The notes under the pieces: generated by a model
Told to the model about the DNA's origin: nothing
Databases searched by the model: none
What the model saw: the letters and a program-made list of their open reading frames with translations, nothing else
Position numbers and translations under genes: made by a program
Assembly: GCF_009727055.1 (NCBI RefSeq)
Contig: NC_052354.1
Location: 42,380,302-42,444,301 of the forward strand
Origin: Benincasa hispida
Taxonomy: Eukaryota; Streptophyta; Magnoliopsida; Cucurbitales; Cucurbitaceae
Direction: 5' to 3'
Length of the DNA stretch: 64,000 nucleotides
In this document: positions 1-11,489 of the stretch, one piece after another
Position numbering within the stretch: position 1 is the first letter of the stretch
Layout: each line of letters opens with the position of its first letter

Positions 1-400
1 AGACGTAGAAAATGCGAGAAATAAAATAAAATAAAATATTAAAAAAAGAAAAGGGAAGAAGCAAAAATTTGGAGAAAAAAAAGAAAATTAAAAAAAAAAA
101 AAGAGAGAAAAAAGAAGGAAATGAAAGAAAATAAAAAGTAAAGGAAAGAAAAATAAAGGGAAAAAGAAGGAAATGAAAGAAAATAAAAAATAAAGGAAAG
201 ACGCAAAAATCAGATAAAGAAATGAATAAAATAAAATAAAAAGAAAAGAAAGAAGCAAAAGAAGGAGAAAGAAAAGAAAATAAAAAATAAAAGAAAGGGA
301 AGATGCAAAAACTGAAGAAAGAAAAGAATATGAAAAATGAAAAAAAGGAGGGAATAAGAAAAAATAGAAGAAAATAAAAAAACTAAAAAAAGAAGGTGTG
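1..400. repeat. Purine-rich low-complexity tract
   Basis: Nearly every base is A or G on the plus strand, in irregular GAAA/AAAAT runs with partly repeated blocks such as GGAAATGAAAGAAAATAAAAA. The reverse strand gives open frames of Phe/Ser/Leu only, which are composition artefacts and not genes. The tract begins at the window edge, so its full length is unknown. Confidence 0.9.
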
Positions 401-851
401 CAACAAGACAAGACAAAAGATGGCGAAACTGGATCAAGGGATTGCTTGAATAATTTTGGCTTCAAGGATAAGTTGTTATCTCTAACACTGATTCCTTATT
501 CTAGAGAAGCATGTTGTGAATTCTTTGTACAATGCATAAGTTTTATGTTCTGTAAATTTTGATTATGTGTAAAAATCGAGATTCAAATGATCTCGCTTCC
601 ACTGTGAAACTTCACCGTTCATTCATTAAGTTCTAGAAAAGTATAAACTGCTAATCAGGTTTAACAGGTATGAAGGACGTAAGTTCATAGGAGTATGTTG
701 GCAGTAGTTGTCACAGGAAAGTTGGCAACTGCTGTCTTCACATCTCTTCATGGATTAAGAGGGTAATCCAGGGAAGAGTGTGACACTTCATGTCCCAGAA
801 AGACCCATGCTTTGCAGACACCCATCTTCGAGGGTGTGGGCAGTATGAGTT
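401..851. other. Stretch without a recognisable gene
   Basis: Mixed-composition DNA between the purine tract and the first LTR. No homology-bearing frame or RNA gene is visible. An LTR terminus starts at 852; the five bases before it (GAGTT) do not match the bases after the far end at 7479, so no target duplication is seen here. Confidence 0.5.
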
Positions 852-2340
852 TGAAGAAACTCTTATCAAAGAGCACATATGAGCGAAAGCAAAATCGTTT
901 CAAACTTATTGTGACAGGAACACCGCAGTCACTAATAAACATGCTAGTCGTGCATTTAACAACCAATTACGACATGCTTTGAACTATTAAACAACAAAGG
1001 AATAAGATACATACCAGTTGAAGAATTCTTCTTTGCTTTGATTCTCGCTCTCGTCAAAGGATTACACCTCTCGTTGTCGCTGTGCAAGCTAAACCAATCG
1101 TCCACCAAATCTCGCTGTCATCTACTCCCGAATGGACTCATCATGAACAAGGCAACAATGGAGGACACAACCACTTAAAAACTTGGTATTCTCGGAGTGA
1201 GAATCTAGAAGGTGTGGGCTCTGTTGGATTTGGTAGGGGGAAGGAGGAAGGAACAATCGTTTACCACAACCAAGCAAGTGGAAGATATTGGAAGTCTATC
1301 GTATAGACGACTGCTTGATCGTTTAGTAAAAGGTACAAAATCGTATAGTAAACTGGGGCTAATCGTATTGACGATTGTTTAGTAAAACGCTCGAGCGTCC
1401 AATCGTTTAGTAAAAGCTAGACGATCGTTTAGGTAATATTATGCGATCGTTTAGGAAATGCGTGCGTGTATATGATCAGGTAGTAAACTTTGAGCTATCA
1501 TGTATGCTCTTGGTTTGCTAGGCGATAGGCAGTGTATTCAATCGGGGAGCGAATATCTGATCACTTGCAAAATGAAAACCATTTTCATTTTATCCTTCAG
1601 TTACGAAAACTGAATGTAACCTCCTACTATCTCATTCAGTTACAGAGAAGAAATTGCCAACAATTATCCCATAATTGTTTAATTAAAAAATAAATATAAT
1701 CATATTATATTTATAACCTATGGTTTAATATCACATCATATGCAACATATGAACCATAGTTCTTTTCTCCTCCACTAGATATAAATCATGTTTATATCAT
1801 TTTGCTCCAATTAATGTATCTCATATATTATGTCAACTATATCATATATAATTGACCAGTTCAACTATATCATATATAATCGAGCTCCCTCTTGTTAATT
1901 TGAACACTTCAAACTGACCCAAAAACTGATTCTCAACTTGAATCCGTTGAGCTACCAATGGGACCTTATGGACCTATGGCTCGAAGCTTCAATGGTACGT
2001 GAATAACTGACTAAACTCTTTAGCCACGAGATTCACCATCCATTAACTGCCAGACATTCGACTAAAGACCGACAATTTCACTCTTCTCACTATAGATATA
2101 TTTCTGTATCCATCGGATATAACCAATCAACAGTACGATAACCCTTCACAGATGCTTGTAAGTACAGCTGGGTCAATTTACTATTTTGCCCCTGTAATTA
2201 CATCTAACTCCTTAAGTACCACTGATCCTTCTAATGGACAATACAACATAGTCCTACTATGTGTGGACACCTCTTGGGCCATGAGAAGGCATGTGGTACC
2301 ACATCGTTCAAGCCCCGGAATCAAGCTTTAAGGAGTAATT
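852..2340 (-). repeat. Truncated ~2-kb-family Copia LTR (C1)
   Basis: In minus orientation this piece ends at 852 with the family terminus (TGAAG... on the plus strand, i.e. ...CTTCA in element sense), matching the ends of the LTRs at 2538, 24640 and 40390. It runs through the palindrome array at 1296-1460, the CTTGGTATTCTCGGAGTGAG block near 1180 and the TAGCTGACTAAACTCTTTAG-like block near 2010. It stops around 2340, well before the TGTTGGGG start expected at the other end. It is therefore a 3' partial LTR, probably joined to a different LTR by recombination. Confidence 0.7.
1296..1460. repeat. Palindrome array in LTR C1
   Basis: Degenerate copies of a 16-bp palindrome with core CGATCG. 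The best copy is CTAGACGATCGTTTAG at 1417-1432. Others read ATCGTATAGACGA, AATCGTTTAGTAAAA and GCGATCGTTTAGG. The same array lies at the same relative place in five other LTRs of the window. Confidence 0.75.
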
Positions 2341-2390
2341 TCGGGGCTTGATAGATTGCTTCCTTAAATATATCTATAGTAAACCCAATG

Positions 2391-2537
2391 TGGCCATATA
2401 TTTATGTGTCTATTGGATATAACCAGTCAACAATGCGATGACCCTTCACAAATTGCTCGTAACACCTGGGCCAAAATTATCATTTTGTCCCTACAGACCA
2501 CTAATCCCTCTAATGAACAATAAGTCATAGTCTAACT
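2391..2537 (-). repeat. LTR fragment C2, left part
   Basis: This short piece restarts at an LTR position already covered at about 2090-2240 (the ATATATTT..GGATATAACCAATCAAC block and the ..CTTCACA..GCTCGTAA block), so the two blocks are a partial repeat of each other. It continues, after the insertion at 2538-6743, at 6744. The 50 bases at 2341-2390 between C1 and C2 match neither clearly. Confidence 0.6.
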
Positions 2538-3336
2538 TGAAGGAAATCAAACATGAGGATTTCCATGAGCAGCGGAAGGGATCGTTCCAAATTTCATTCA
2601 AATTGAACACAAACAATTACAGTATAAGAACGAAAACTAACAGGTCATGTACAACAAGAAATTATAGCATGCTAAAGGATGATACAAGGGATAGAGGATG
2701 CATACCTTTGAAGAACCATTCTTCACGAATCACTCGATCAATCTAAAAGCATCCACAACAACTTTCGAATGCAACGAACAGACTGTTGCCAACAACACTA
2801 ACACAATGAATGGCTCCTCGAACCCAATCGAGTCTAACTCGATCCACGAACTGAGTGAGGACACCACCATAATGGTTACCTTAGTATTCTCGGTGTGAGA
2901 ATCCAAGAGTTGTGGGCTCTGTATGATCTTGACTTAAGGAAGAGACTGGAGGACTATGATTGAGCAGACGATCGAGCAAGTGGGAGATAAGATGCTGTTT
3001 ATCGTATAGACGATGTGCTCGATCGTGTAGCAAACGGCAGCCTATCGTATAGACTTAGCCACTCAATCGTTTAGCTACGATAAGCTAAATGACTATCGTT
3101 TAATCTCTGTCAGCTATCGCTTAATGAAACTCTTTCACTTGATAGTTTATCCATGAGTTCTTTCCGAATGAAGTAACTTCCAAATTTAGGAAAACATTTT
3201 GACTTTTATCTCACGGTTACCATAAAACCACCAATAACCTTCCACTCAATCGATTGTTAGAGAAAAAGAAATTAATTATCATATAATTAATATATTATAA
3301 ATAAATATGATAACCAACTTACCATGTTATATTTAT

Positions 3337-5505
3337 TGTTAGGATTAGTGTCCTAATTCTCCCGGAGTCTCGTTGTTTGTAATGTTACACATTGTTTGAT
3401 GAATAAAATAATTGTTATTTCATTCTGGCATTTACTCATATCCAATAAACAAAGCTCCTTGGTTATCTTATGTGAACTTAAGCATGTATATGTGATATAC
3501 AAGTGGATCATGCCTTAAGTGATAACCTAAATAGGTCTATAGTATAAGGATTAAGGTGGAATACTTGATCCTGGTGACACTACGGATACGACCCACTTTG
3601 TAGAGGTTTGCAAGTGTTATAAACTACTACAGATGATAGATCCTGACCATTCATGTGGAGACGTGGAGCAGGGGTGTCCTATACAAAGAGTTTGTATAAG
3701 ACCCGGACCACGAGATGACTAGACTCTGTATATAATACCGTTGATACTAGAGACTTACATCTCACCTAAATGACCATAGGTGACACGATCTCAATCTTGA
3801 GTGTTTTGGGAACTCCTGCCTTTGAGGGCGACCCTTTGATTAGTATGGGTGAGAGTGGCCAGATTGCCAACTCAACATGCCTACCTTTTTGGGGACTTGT
3901 CTGATCTGGGAGCTGGGAACTCAATCCACAAGATGGAATTCACTCCTTTCCCGAAGCAGGGATAAGTATAGAGATTGCTCCCTTAAGGACTGATTCCGGG
4001 ACTTGAATATATTGGCTACAATTTCTCTTTGGAAGAGAGGATTCAGTCATAGTAGGACTATGACTTATGTTCATTAGAGGGATCAGCGGTACTTAAGAAG
4101 TTAGATGTAACTACAGGGGCATAACGGTTATTGGTCCAACTATACATACGAGCAATTTGTGAAGGGTTGTTGCGCTGCTGATTGGTTAAGATGGACATAT
4201 AATATATTTGTGGTAAGGAGAGTTCAGCTGTCGGTCTTTAGTGGAGTGCTTGGAAGTTAACGGATGGTGGATTCTATGACTAAAGAGTTTAGTTAGTTAT
4301 TCACATACCGTTGGAGCTTCGAGCTACAGGTCCATAAGGTCCCATTGGTAGCTCAATGGATTTAGTTCTGGTGTTAATTTGAAATGTTCAAATTAACAAG
4401 AGGTATTTTGATTATATATGATATGATCGGTATGATGTATAAGATACATCTAGTGAAGGATTAATGTAAATGAAATTTATATTAAGTACCATGGAATAGA
4501 AAAAGAACTGTGGTTTATATGTTTCATGAGATGAAATATTAAAACTATAGGTTATAAATATAGTATGATAAGTTGGTTATCATTTATATTTATAATAATA
4601 TTAATTNAAAACTATAGGTTATAAATATAGTATGATAAGTTGGTTATCATTTATATTTATAATAATATTAATTATTGGATAATTAAATCTTTTTCTCTAA
4701 TAACCAATTGAGTGGAAGGTTATTGGTAGTTCAAGATAACCGTGAGATAAGAGGAAAATTGTTTTCCTAATTTTAGTAAGTTTTTTAATGTTGAAAAGAT
4801 TGTTTTTGAGATTTTCTCTCTCGAAAGAAGAATCTCACGAAAGTTGTCAAGTAAACATAGATTTACTAAGCGATAACTTGACCAAGGTAAACAATCGTGT
4901 AGTGTTTATAGGCGACAGACACGTGGCTAAGTGATGAGCTAAATGATTGCTTAGCTTTTGTTAGACGATCGCTTAGCTTTTGCTAAACGATTGGGTATTG
5001 ACCTATACGATAGGTTGTAGCCATTTCCCACTTGCTCAATCGTTTACACGATTGTTGTCTCCTCCGTCTTCTGCCTCAAACCAAGTCCACACAGAGCCCA
5101 CCCTCTGGATTCTCACACTGAGAATACCAAGGTAGCCTTCTTGGTGGTGTCATACTCAACTCGACACCGTCGGGGTTTTGTGGAGGCCATTCGTGCTGTT
5201 GAGGTGTTTGTGATCGAGGAAATCGCTAAGTTTGAGTACGTGGTGTTCGTGCAGAGTAGCGGTCGTGTTGGACGAACGTTCGAGGTTGCTGTGTTTAAGC
5301 ATTTATGATCAAGGAGCGTGGAGACGAGTCTACAAATGTTCGTAACATTTCTCCTTGTTCATTTGTATTTTCATGCTATAATTTTTGTAATGAATGCATA
5401 ACCGTTTGTTTTTGTTTTGACTGTAATTTGTAATGTTCATACATGATTGTAATTTGGAATGATCTTTCCACTGCTCATGGAAATCCTCGTGATCGATTTC
5501 CTTCA
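3337..5505 (+). repeat. Solo Copia LTR A (plus), nested in LTR B
   Basis: Begins TGTTAGGATTAGTGTCCTAA and ends ...GATTTCCTTCA, 2169 bp. It is flanked on both sides by a perfect 5-bp duplication TTTAT (3332-3336 and 5506-5510). The host sequence across the insertion (..CATGTTATATTTATAACCTATAG..) matches uninterrupted LTRs of the same family, for example near 1700. No coding region lies inside. The palindrome array is at 4862-5058. The length is inflated by 67 bp through the duplicated block around the N at 4607. Confidence 0.92.
4541..4673. other. Exact 66-bp duplication either side of a single N
   Basis: Bases 4541-4606 (AAAACTATAGG...TTAATT) are repeated exactly at 4608-4673, separated only by the N at 4607. 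Neither neighbouring LTR copy has a second copy at this point. The usual cause is an assembly join that failed to merge overlapping contig ends, so the 67 extra bases are probably not in the genome. Confidence 0.85.
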
Positions 5506-6743
5506 TTTATAACCTATAGTTTTAATATTTTATCTCATGAAACATACAAACCATAGTTCTTTTTCTATTTTATGGTACTTAATGTAAATCATATTTACAT
5601 TAATCCTCCACTTGATGTATCTCATACATCATGCCAATTATATCATATATAATTGAATTTCCTCTTGTTAATTTGAACACTTCAAACTAACCCCAAGAAC
5701 TAATTCTCAACTTGAATCCATTGAGCTACCAAGGGAACCTTATGGACTTGTAGCTTGAAGCTCCAATGATACGTGAATAAATGACTAAACTCTTTAGTCG
5801 TGAGATCCACCATCCGTTAACTATCAGGCACTCCACTAAAGACCAACAACTGCACTCTTCTCACTACAGATATATTTTTGTGTCCATATCAACCAATCAA
5901 CAGTGTGATAACCCTTCACAGATTGCTCGTAAGTACAGCTGGGCCAATTTACCATTTTTTTCCTATAGTTACATCTAACTCCTTAAGTACCACTGATTCC
6001 TTTAATGAACAATAAGTTATAGTCCTACTCTGATTAGGTCCTTTCTTCCAAAGAGAGGATGTGGGCACTATGTTCAAGTCCCACAATCAGCCCTTAAGAG
6101 AGCAATCTATCTACTTACCCCTACTTCGGGGAAGGAGTGAATTCCGTCTTATCTAACTGAGTTCCCAGCTCCCAAATTAGACAAATCCCCAAAAAGGTAG
6201 GCTTGTTGAGTTGGCAATCTTACCACTCTCACCCATACTAATCAAAGGACCACCCTCAAAGGCAGGAGTTCCAAAACACTCAGGATTAAGGTCATGTCAC
6301 CTATGATCGTTATAGTGAGATGTAAGTCTCAAGTATCAACGACGTTATATAAAGAGACGAATCATCTCGTGGTCCGATCTTATACAAACTCTTTGTATAG
6401 GATACCTCCGCTTGCATATCTCCACATGAATGGTTAGGATCAGACCATTTGTAGTAGTTCACAACACTTGTAAACCTTTACAAAGTGGATCGTATCCGTA
6501 GTGTCACCAAGATAAGGTATCTCTCCTTTATCCTTATACTACAGATCTTTTAGGTTATTACTTAAAACATGATCCACTTGTATATCTCATATACATGCTT
6601 AAGTTTACATACAATAACCACAGATCTTTGTTTATTGGATATGAGTAAATGCAAATAAAATAACGCTTATTTTATTAATAACAATGTGTACAACTGTTTA
6701 CAAACTACGAGACTTCGGAAGAATTAAGACACCAATCCTAACA

Positions 6744-7479
6744 AAACTATGACCAAACCCCTCTCGAGTTAAGAGAGGGCGTGGTGCCATATTGTTTAAA
6801 CTCTGACATCAATCCTTAAGGGATCAATTTATCTACTTACCCCGACATTAGAGAAGGAGTAAATTCTGTCCTGTGTAACTGTGTTCCCAACTCCCAATCA
6901 GACGAATCCCCAACATGGTAGGCATATTGAGTCGGTGAACTGACCACTCTCACCCATATAAATTAAAGGACGGTCTTCATAGTTCGGAGTTCACAACTCA
7001 CTCAAAATTTAGGTCATGTCACCCATGGTCATCGGTGAAATGTAAATCTCTATTATTAATGGTGTTATATAATGAGACTATTCATTTTGTGGTCCGGTCT
7101 TATACAAACCTTTTTGTATAGAACACCCCTCTTACTTGTATTTACATGAATGTTCAGGATCAGATCATTTGTAGAACTTTACAACAATTGTAACATCTAC
7201 AAAGCGGGTCGTATTCGTAGTGTCACCAGGATAAAGTACCCAGCCTTATCCATCTACTACAGACTGTTCAAGTTATCACTTAAACACAATTCATCTATAT
7301 GTCTCTACATACATGTTTAAGTTACAAAAGAAAACCTTGGATGTTTGCTTATTGGTTTTGTGGGTTAATACTACTAAATGTCGAATAAAATACCTAAGAT
7401 TTTATTAAATAAATAAACTGTTTGTACAATACAATTACAAACTATAGGACCCACGGGATTTAAGGCATCAACCCCAACA
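6744..7479 (-). repeat. LTR fragment C2, right part
   Basis: Continues the piece at 2391-2537 and ends ..GGCATCAACCCCAACA at 7479, the reverse complement of the TGTTGGGGTTGATGCC start of an LTR. Internal blocks (for example GGTCTTCATAGTTCGGAGTT near 6970 and the ATAATGAGACTATTCATTT block near 7070) are closest to the LTR at 44071-45997, so this is a sister subfamily of C1. It abuts LAP pseudogene copy 1 at 7480. The following bases ATATC give no target duplication with the left side. Confidence 0.7.
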
Positions 7480-7615
7480 ATATCCAAGTTGAAACTCAAT
7501 ATTAGTTCAAGAGTACAAATGCAAAAAAGAAAAAACTTAAAAATGTTATTGATACCATTGTCCACTAGCAAAGAAGTAAATGGCAGATAAAAATACAACA
7601 TAAATAGGATCGAAC

Positions 7616-9519
7616 CTGGTGTAAGTATATTTGTAGATGAATTTACAAGTTCTCTTAGAAACACTATCCCAGAACTGACACTTTGTGCATTTTCAACTTT
7701 TGGTCCATATCAGGTCTAGATCCAAAACCAAGAATATCTAAAGATTGAAGTGCAGTCATTTTGGGGTCTGATCTATATCTATTATCATCAAATATCCCAA
7801 TGATAATTCCTGTGATGTAGAGAAAATTTAGTGTCAAATAGGACATAAACAAACCCTACTCAAGCACCAAGGTGTGTTTGTAGTTACATTTTAATAGTAA
7901 TATTGGGTAAGTACATAGTTTAAAGATTATAGAACATGTACCAAGTGCAATGGCCGAGGCAATTTCAGGCTTTGATTCATCTAAAAGGTCCTCTGAGAAG
8001 GCAAGAGCTACAACAACTGAAACTGCTTGAGATGTTTTTGCAGCTGCTACAATGGTCTCACCTAGACCAACAAAGACTGTTGCACTAAAAGCTGACTTGC
8101 CAAGCCCAAATAAACTAACCCTCTTAAAGCTTAAGCCAGAAACTCTAAAAACAATAGATTGGCCTGACTTTCCAGAGAAATCTTCATCTAAGGAAGCTTC
8201 AGCTAACAATCCACCCAAGATTGCATCCAACTTATGCAAAAGTGGATTCTTAAAGTTGAAGTTTTCAGCTTTGACCACATCTTTCTCTATCACACCCACA
8301 ACAAGCAAGTCTCCATTCTATTCCAACACATCAATGTCTTTTGTAGCAAAATTTATCTTTGAAATATTTTAACAAACATGTAACATACTCTATTAATACT
8401 TCATGGAAAACATACGAGCACTTTAAAGATGAAAAAGGAATGTAGTTGATTCTGATTTAAGGTGTGTTTGAGATAATTATTGGTTAGAGTATGCAACAGT
8501 TTATTAGCTATTGGAACGAAGTAATTTTCAAAATTTTGAAGTAAAGATTTTTCTTACTTCAAAGTATTTGAAAAGTGATTTAAGGAAAATCATTTAACTA
8601 GTGCTGGAAGAATTTTAGAAAGTGGTACTATTCTTAAAAAAAAAAAAAAAAAAATGAAAAAGAAAAAATGACTAAAAAAAGAATCAGTATCAAGTGTTCA
8701 ATTATTACTAGCAAAGATAAAGTTTAACTTACAAAATGCAAAATAGTTTTTTCTCTACATGCAAAAAGATCTAAGGAAAATCATTTAACTAGATGCTTCT
8801 AGAATAATATTTTAATAATGGAAATGCAATGGAAACCCATTATTACAGAGATTATGTGCATGATGCAAAGTAAGGAATGTAGTAGGAAATGTAGTTATTA
8901 TGTTAAAGGATTTGTATATATTTGTTAAAGATTTATGATTTTAAATTTCACTCTTTATTAAACCTTTATTAATAAAAAAAAACTCAAAACTAAATAAAAA
9001 AGAAGAAAGAAATGGTTGGAAGATCTAATGACAAAAAGGGAATGTAAAATTAAATTGAGAAAAAAAAGTAAAAAGAACAAAGTCTATGTACAAAACACGA
9101 GGGATGTGATTTTGAGGCCAAAGTAGACATTATAGAAAGATTTAAAGGTAAAAAGAGAAGTTAAAAATTCTTATTATGATGTTTGTTTTAAGTTCATGTC
9201 CATGTAATTTTATTTTTAACTTTCACTAAAAGAACTTCATCATATTAGTAGGTACGTAATTTGGTTAATCTTGTTTATATATTTAAATATTTTTATAACT
9301 GAAAATTCAATGTAAAAAGAATCCTGAATCAAAACCAAAGATGTACATTTGACTACCATCAAATCTAAAGAAACTCAAACAAACGAAAGAGCTTCATAAA
9401 ATGACAATGAAAAGAAAAATAAATAACGAATAGATGAACACTTTAAATTTGGTATATGTTCTACAAATGTTGGGGACATTACTTGAACCAAGACAAATAA
9501 GACGAAGGGTTAGAGGAAG
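7616..9519 (-). pseudogene. Leucine aminopeptidase pseudogene, copy 1 (exons 1-3 only)
   Basis: Peptidase family M17 (leucyl aminopeptidase) N-terminal domain. Exon 1 remnant is at 9469-9519, exon 2 at 7942-8356 and exon 3 at 7616-7809. Exon 2 reads the typical plant stretch with FKNPLLHKLDA, EDFSGKSGQS and the FGLGKSA region. Exon 3 carries DDNRYRSDPK, SLDILGFG and, after a frame change, ELVNSSTNILTP. Splice borders of exons 2 and 3 are still AG/GT. Lesions: no ATG at exon 1, the exon 1 donor is AT where copy 2 has GT, an in-frame TAG replaces the Trp codon of LEWNGD early in exon 2, and there is a one-base frame change in exon 3 near 7682. All later exons, including the metal-binding catalytic domain, are missing; the gene stops at the LTR end at 7479. 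Intron sequence matches copy 2 at 57-58.7 kb, so it is a DNA duplicate and not a retrocopy. Confidence 0.88.
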
Positions 9520-9520
9520 T

Positions 9521-9611
9521 TTATAAGTTTTGAAGTTTTGTTCTAAGTTAGTATATCCATTTGATTCGAACATATTTTTTGTATTATAAGTTTTGAAGTT
9601 TTGTTCTAAGT
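9521..9611. repeat. 28-bp direct repeat pair upstream of LAP copy 1
   Basis: TTATAAGTTTTGAAGTTTTG plus TTCTAAGT occurs at 9521-9548 and again at 9584-9611, 63 bp apart. It sits exactly where the start codon and first codons of LAP exon 1 should be, so a local duplication or insertion may have replaced the gene's start. Confidence 0.7.
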
Positions 9612-10167
9612 AATCTTTTTTTTCCCTCATTTGGAAAGCTATTTTACGCTCTTGAATTTTGATAAGTTCCAAATTCATTGATGTGGTTCAAACCTTTAGA
9701 TAATGCGATTCAATTTTTTTTTTTTATCTACAATTACCTATTCAACTTTTTTTCAGGCTAATTTTTCAAAAAGGAGAGACATCTTACTTCATTTTAATCT
9801 AGTAATTTATTTCATTTTTCTCCTTCTGTAATAATTTTTTGGCCATCTCCTAAGCTATGTTTATTTTTTGGCGTATTTCTTTATTCTCTTAAATATTGTA
9901 TTAAAAAAGATGAAAATTTTATTTTGTTTTAGAAAAAGGTTTAATTTTTAATATTGATTATGCATTTTAAGTTAGAAATAACAAAATAATGATTTTAGTT
10001 GAATTTTATGAAAAACGAAAAAATAAAACATCAAACCAATTTTAGTACTTTCCAAATTTTTGTGTTTCATTTTAGGAAAGTTAGTAAAGAACCAGAAAAG
10101 AAAAATATAAATAGTTACCACATACTTATATTACTAATAAAACAATATATATATAGTAAACGACACG
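9612..10167. other. AT-rich intergenic stretch
   Basis: Homopolymer-rich DNA. Short open frames such as 9999-10244 are AT-composition products with no recognisable domain. Confidence 0.6.
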
Positions 10168-11122
10168 AGAAAATTATCAGAAATAACAATTTTAAGTTTT
10201 CACCTTACAAAATTAACACTCTTTTTGAAAACTCGTTCAAATAACTTTCAGTCAATCTCGAGCGAGATCGACCACCAAGTTAAAAAATAGCTTTTTTTAG
10301 ATTGTTTTGGCCATTTTGGGCCTTTCTCGGTACACCTTGTAGAGATTACACCGAGATTCTAGTAATTTTTTAAACTATTATGCGATCTTCCTAAATCTTA
10401 TACCAAATCTTATATATTTTCAAGTTTTCTCCAATTTCGATTATATTTACCAAATATTATATTAAAATCTTACGTAATTTTTTTAAAAAAATATTTAGCC
10501 AAATTTCTAATTTCCAAATCAATTTACTAATTATCCAAATGATTTTTTTAGATGGATCTAGGTGATTGATTTTAATTTTTAAATTTTTGGAAAGATTAAT
10601 TTTCTTTTAAAAAAGTAAAATATGAAAAATATATAAAATCTCGGTATGAATCTCGGTCAGATTAACATCGAGATTGCTGAATTCTTGGGCAGATTAATCT
10701 TGAGATTTTATATATTTTTCATATATTACCTTTTTTTTTTCTTTTTGCAAAATTTAATCTTTCTCAAAATTTAAAAATCAAAATGCAATTATCCATTTGA
10801 AAAAAATCTAATCGGTAAATACATTTAGAAATTTAGAAATTCATATAATCGTGGAAACATAAATTGGCCTAAAATTATATCAGAATTGAATATAATATTC
10901 TATAAAGATAACTGATTTTAGAGAAAATTTGAAAATATATAAGATTTGGATCTAATATTTGGAAAAATTACTAAAATTTCGATAAGTTGAAAAAAAGTAA
11001 AATTTTCAACTAAATCTCTGTGGTCGATCATCCATCGAGAAAAATTAATTTAACAACTTTTCGAAAAACATGTTAGTTTTGAAAGATGAAAAGTTGATGG
11101 TATTATTTCTGATAATTTTCTC
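10168..11122. mobile_element. 955-bp foldback element with long inverted arms
   Basis: The left end GAGAAAATTATCAGAAATAA (10168-10187) is the reverse complement of the right end TTATTTCTGATAATTTTCTC (11103-11122). Inner blocks also pair: TCGAGCGAGATCGACCACCA near 10260 with TGGTCGATCATCCATCGAGA near 11020, and TATGAAAAATATATAAAATC near 10622 with GATTTTATATATTTTTCATA near 10699. The arms are about 450 bp and imperfect, meeting at a short centre near 10660-10690. There is no coding capacity. It resembles a foldback or Mutator-like MITE; I could not define a target duplication. Confidence 0.75.
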
Positions 11123-11489
11123 ATATGCAAACATTCTTTATCAAAATTGTTTCTTAAAAATCAATCTTTCAACATCCCATCATCTAACACCTCTCAAATA
11201 ACGTTATTTTTTTTTTTAAAAAAAAATCATAAATAAGATATATGATTAAAATGTAAAATAACGATGGACCACCCAACAATTCATATCCATAAATTTATCT
11301 TGTTTGTCACATCTATGGGACAAATGCGAAGGAGAATGATTTTTGTATGGCTAAGTTCATGCCTCTTCTAGCCCATTCCTAAAATTTCTATTTATTCTAC
11401 TTTTCAAAGTTTGAAATCTACCCTACTAAATCACATTACAATATTTGACTTAAAAAAAAAAGTTGAATTTGGACATAAATTGATATATA

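Larger units (their letters stand above)
2538..6743 (-). repeat. Copia LTR B (minus), itself split by solo LTR A
   Basis: The left end TGAAGGAAATC and right end ..CAATCCTAACA are the reverse complement of a TGTTAGGATTGG...CCTTCA LTR. Without the 3337-5510 insertion it is about 2.03 kb. The flanking 5-mers are TAACT (2533-2537) and AAACT (6744-6748), a target duplication with one mismatch. Removing the LTR and one flank copy restores the host LTR sequence (..CATAGTCTAACTATGACC..) seen near 45260. No internal polyprotein region or second LTR is present, so it is a solo LTR. The palindrome array is at 2998-3125. Confidence 0.8.

Noticed and set aside
88..465. Long Phe/Ser/Leu open frame on the minus strand
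   Set aside because: It is the complement of a purine-only tract; composition alone explains it.
8052..8372. 106-residue plus-strand frame overlapping LAP exon 2
   Set aside because: It is the antisense shadow of the aminopeptidase exon; the same shadow appears at 57140-57523.
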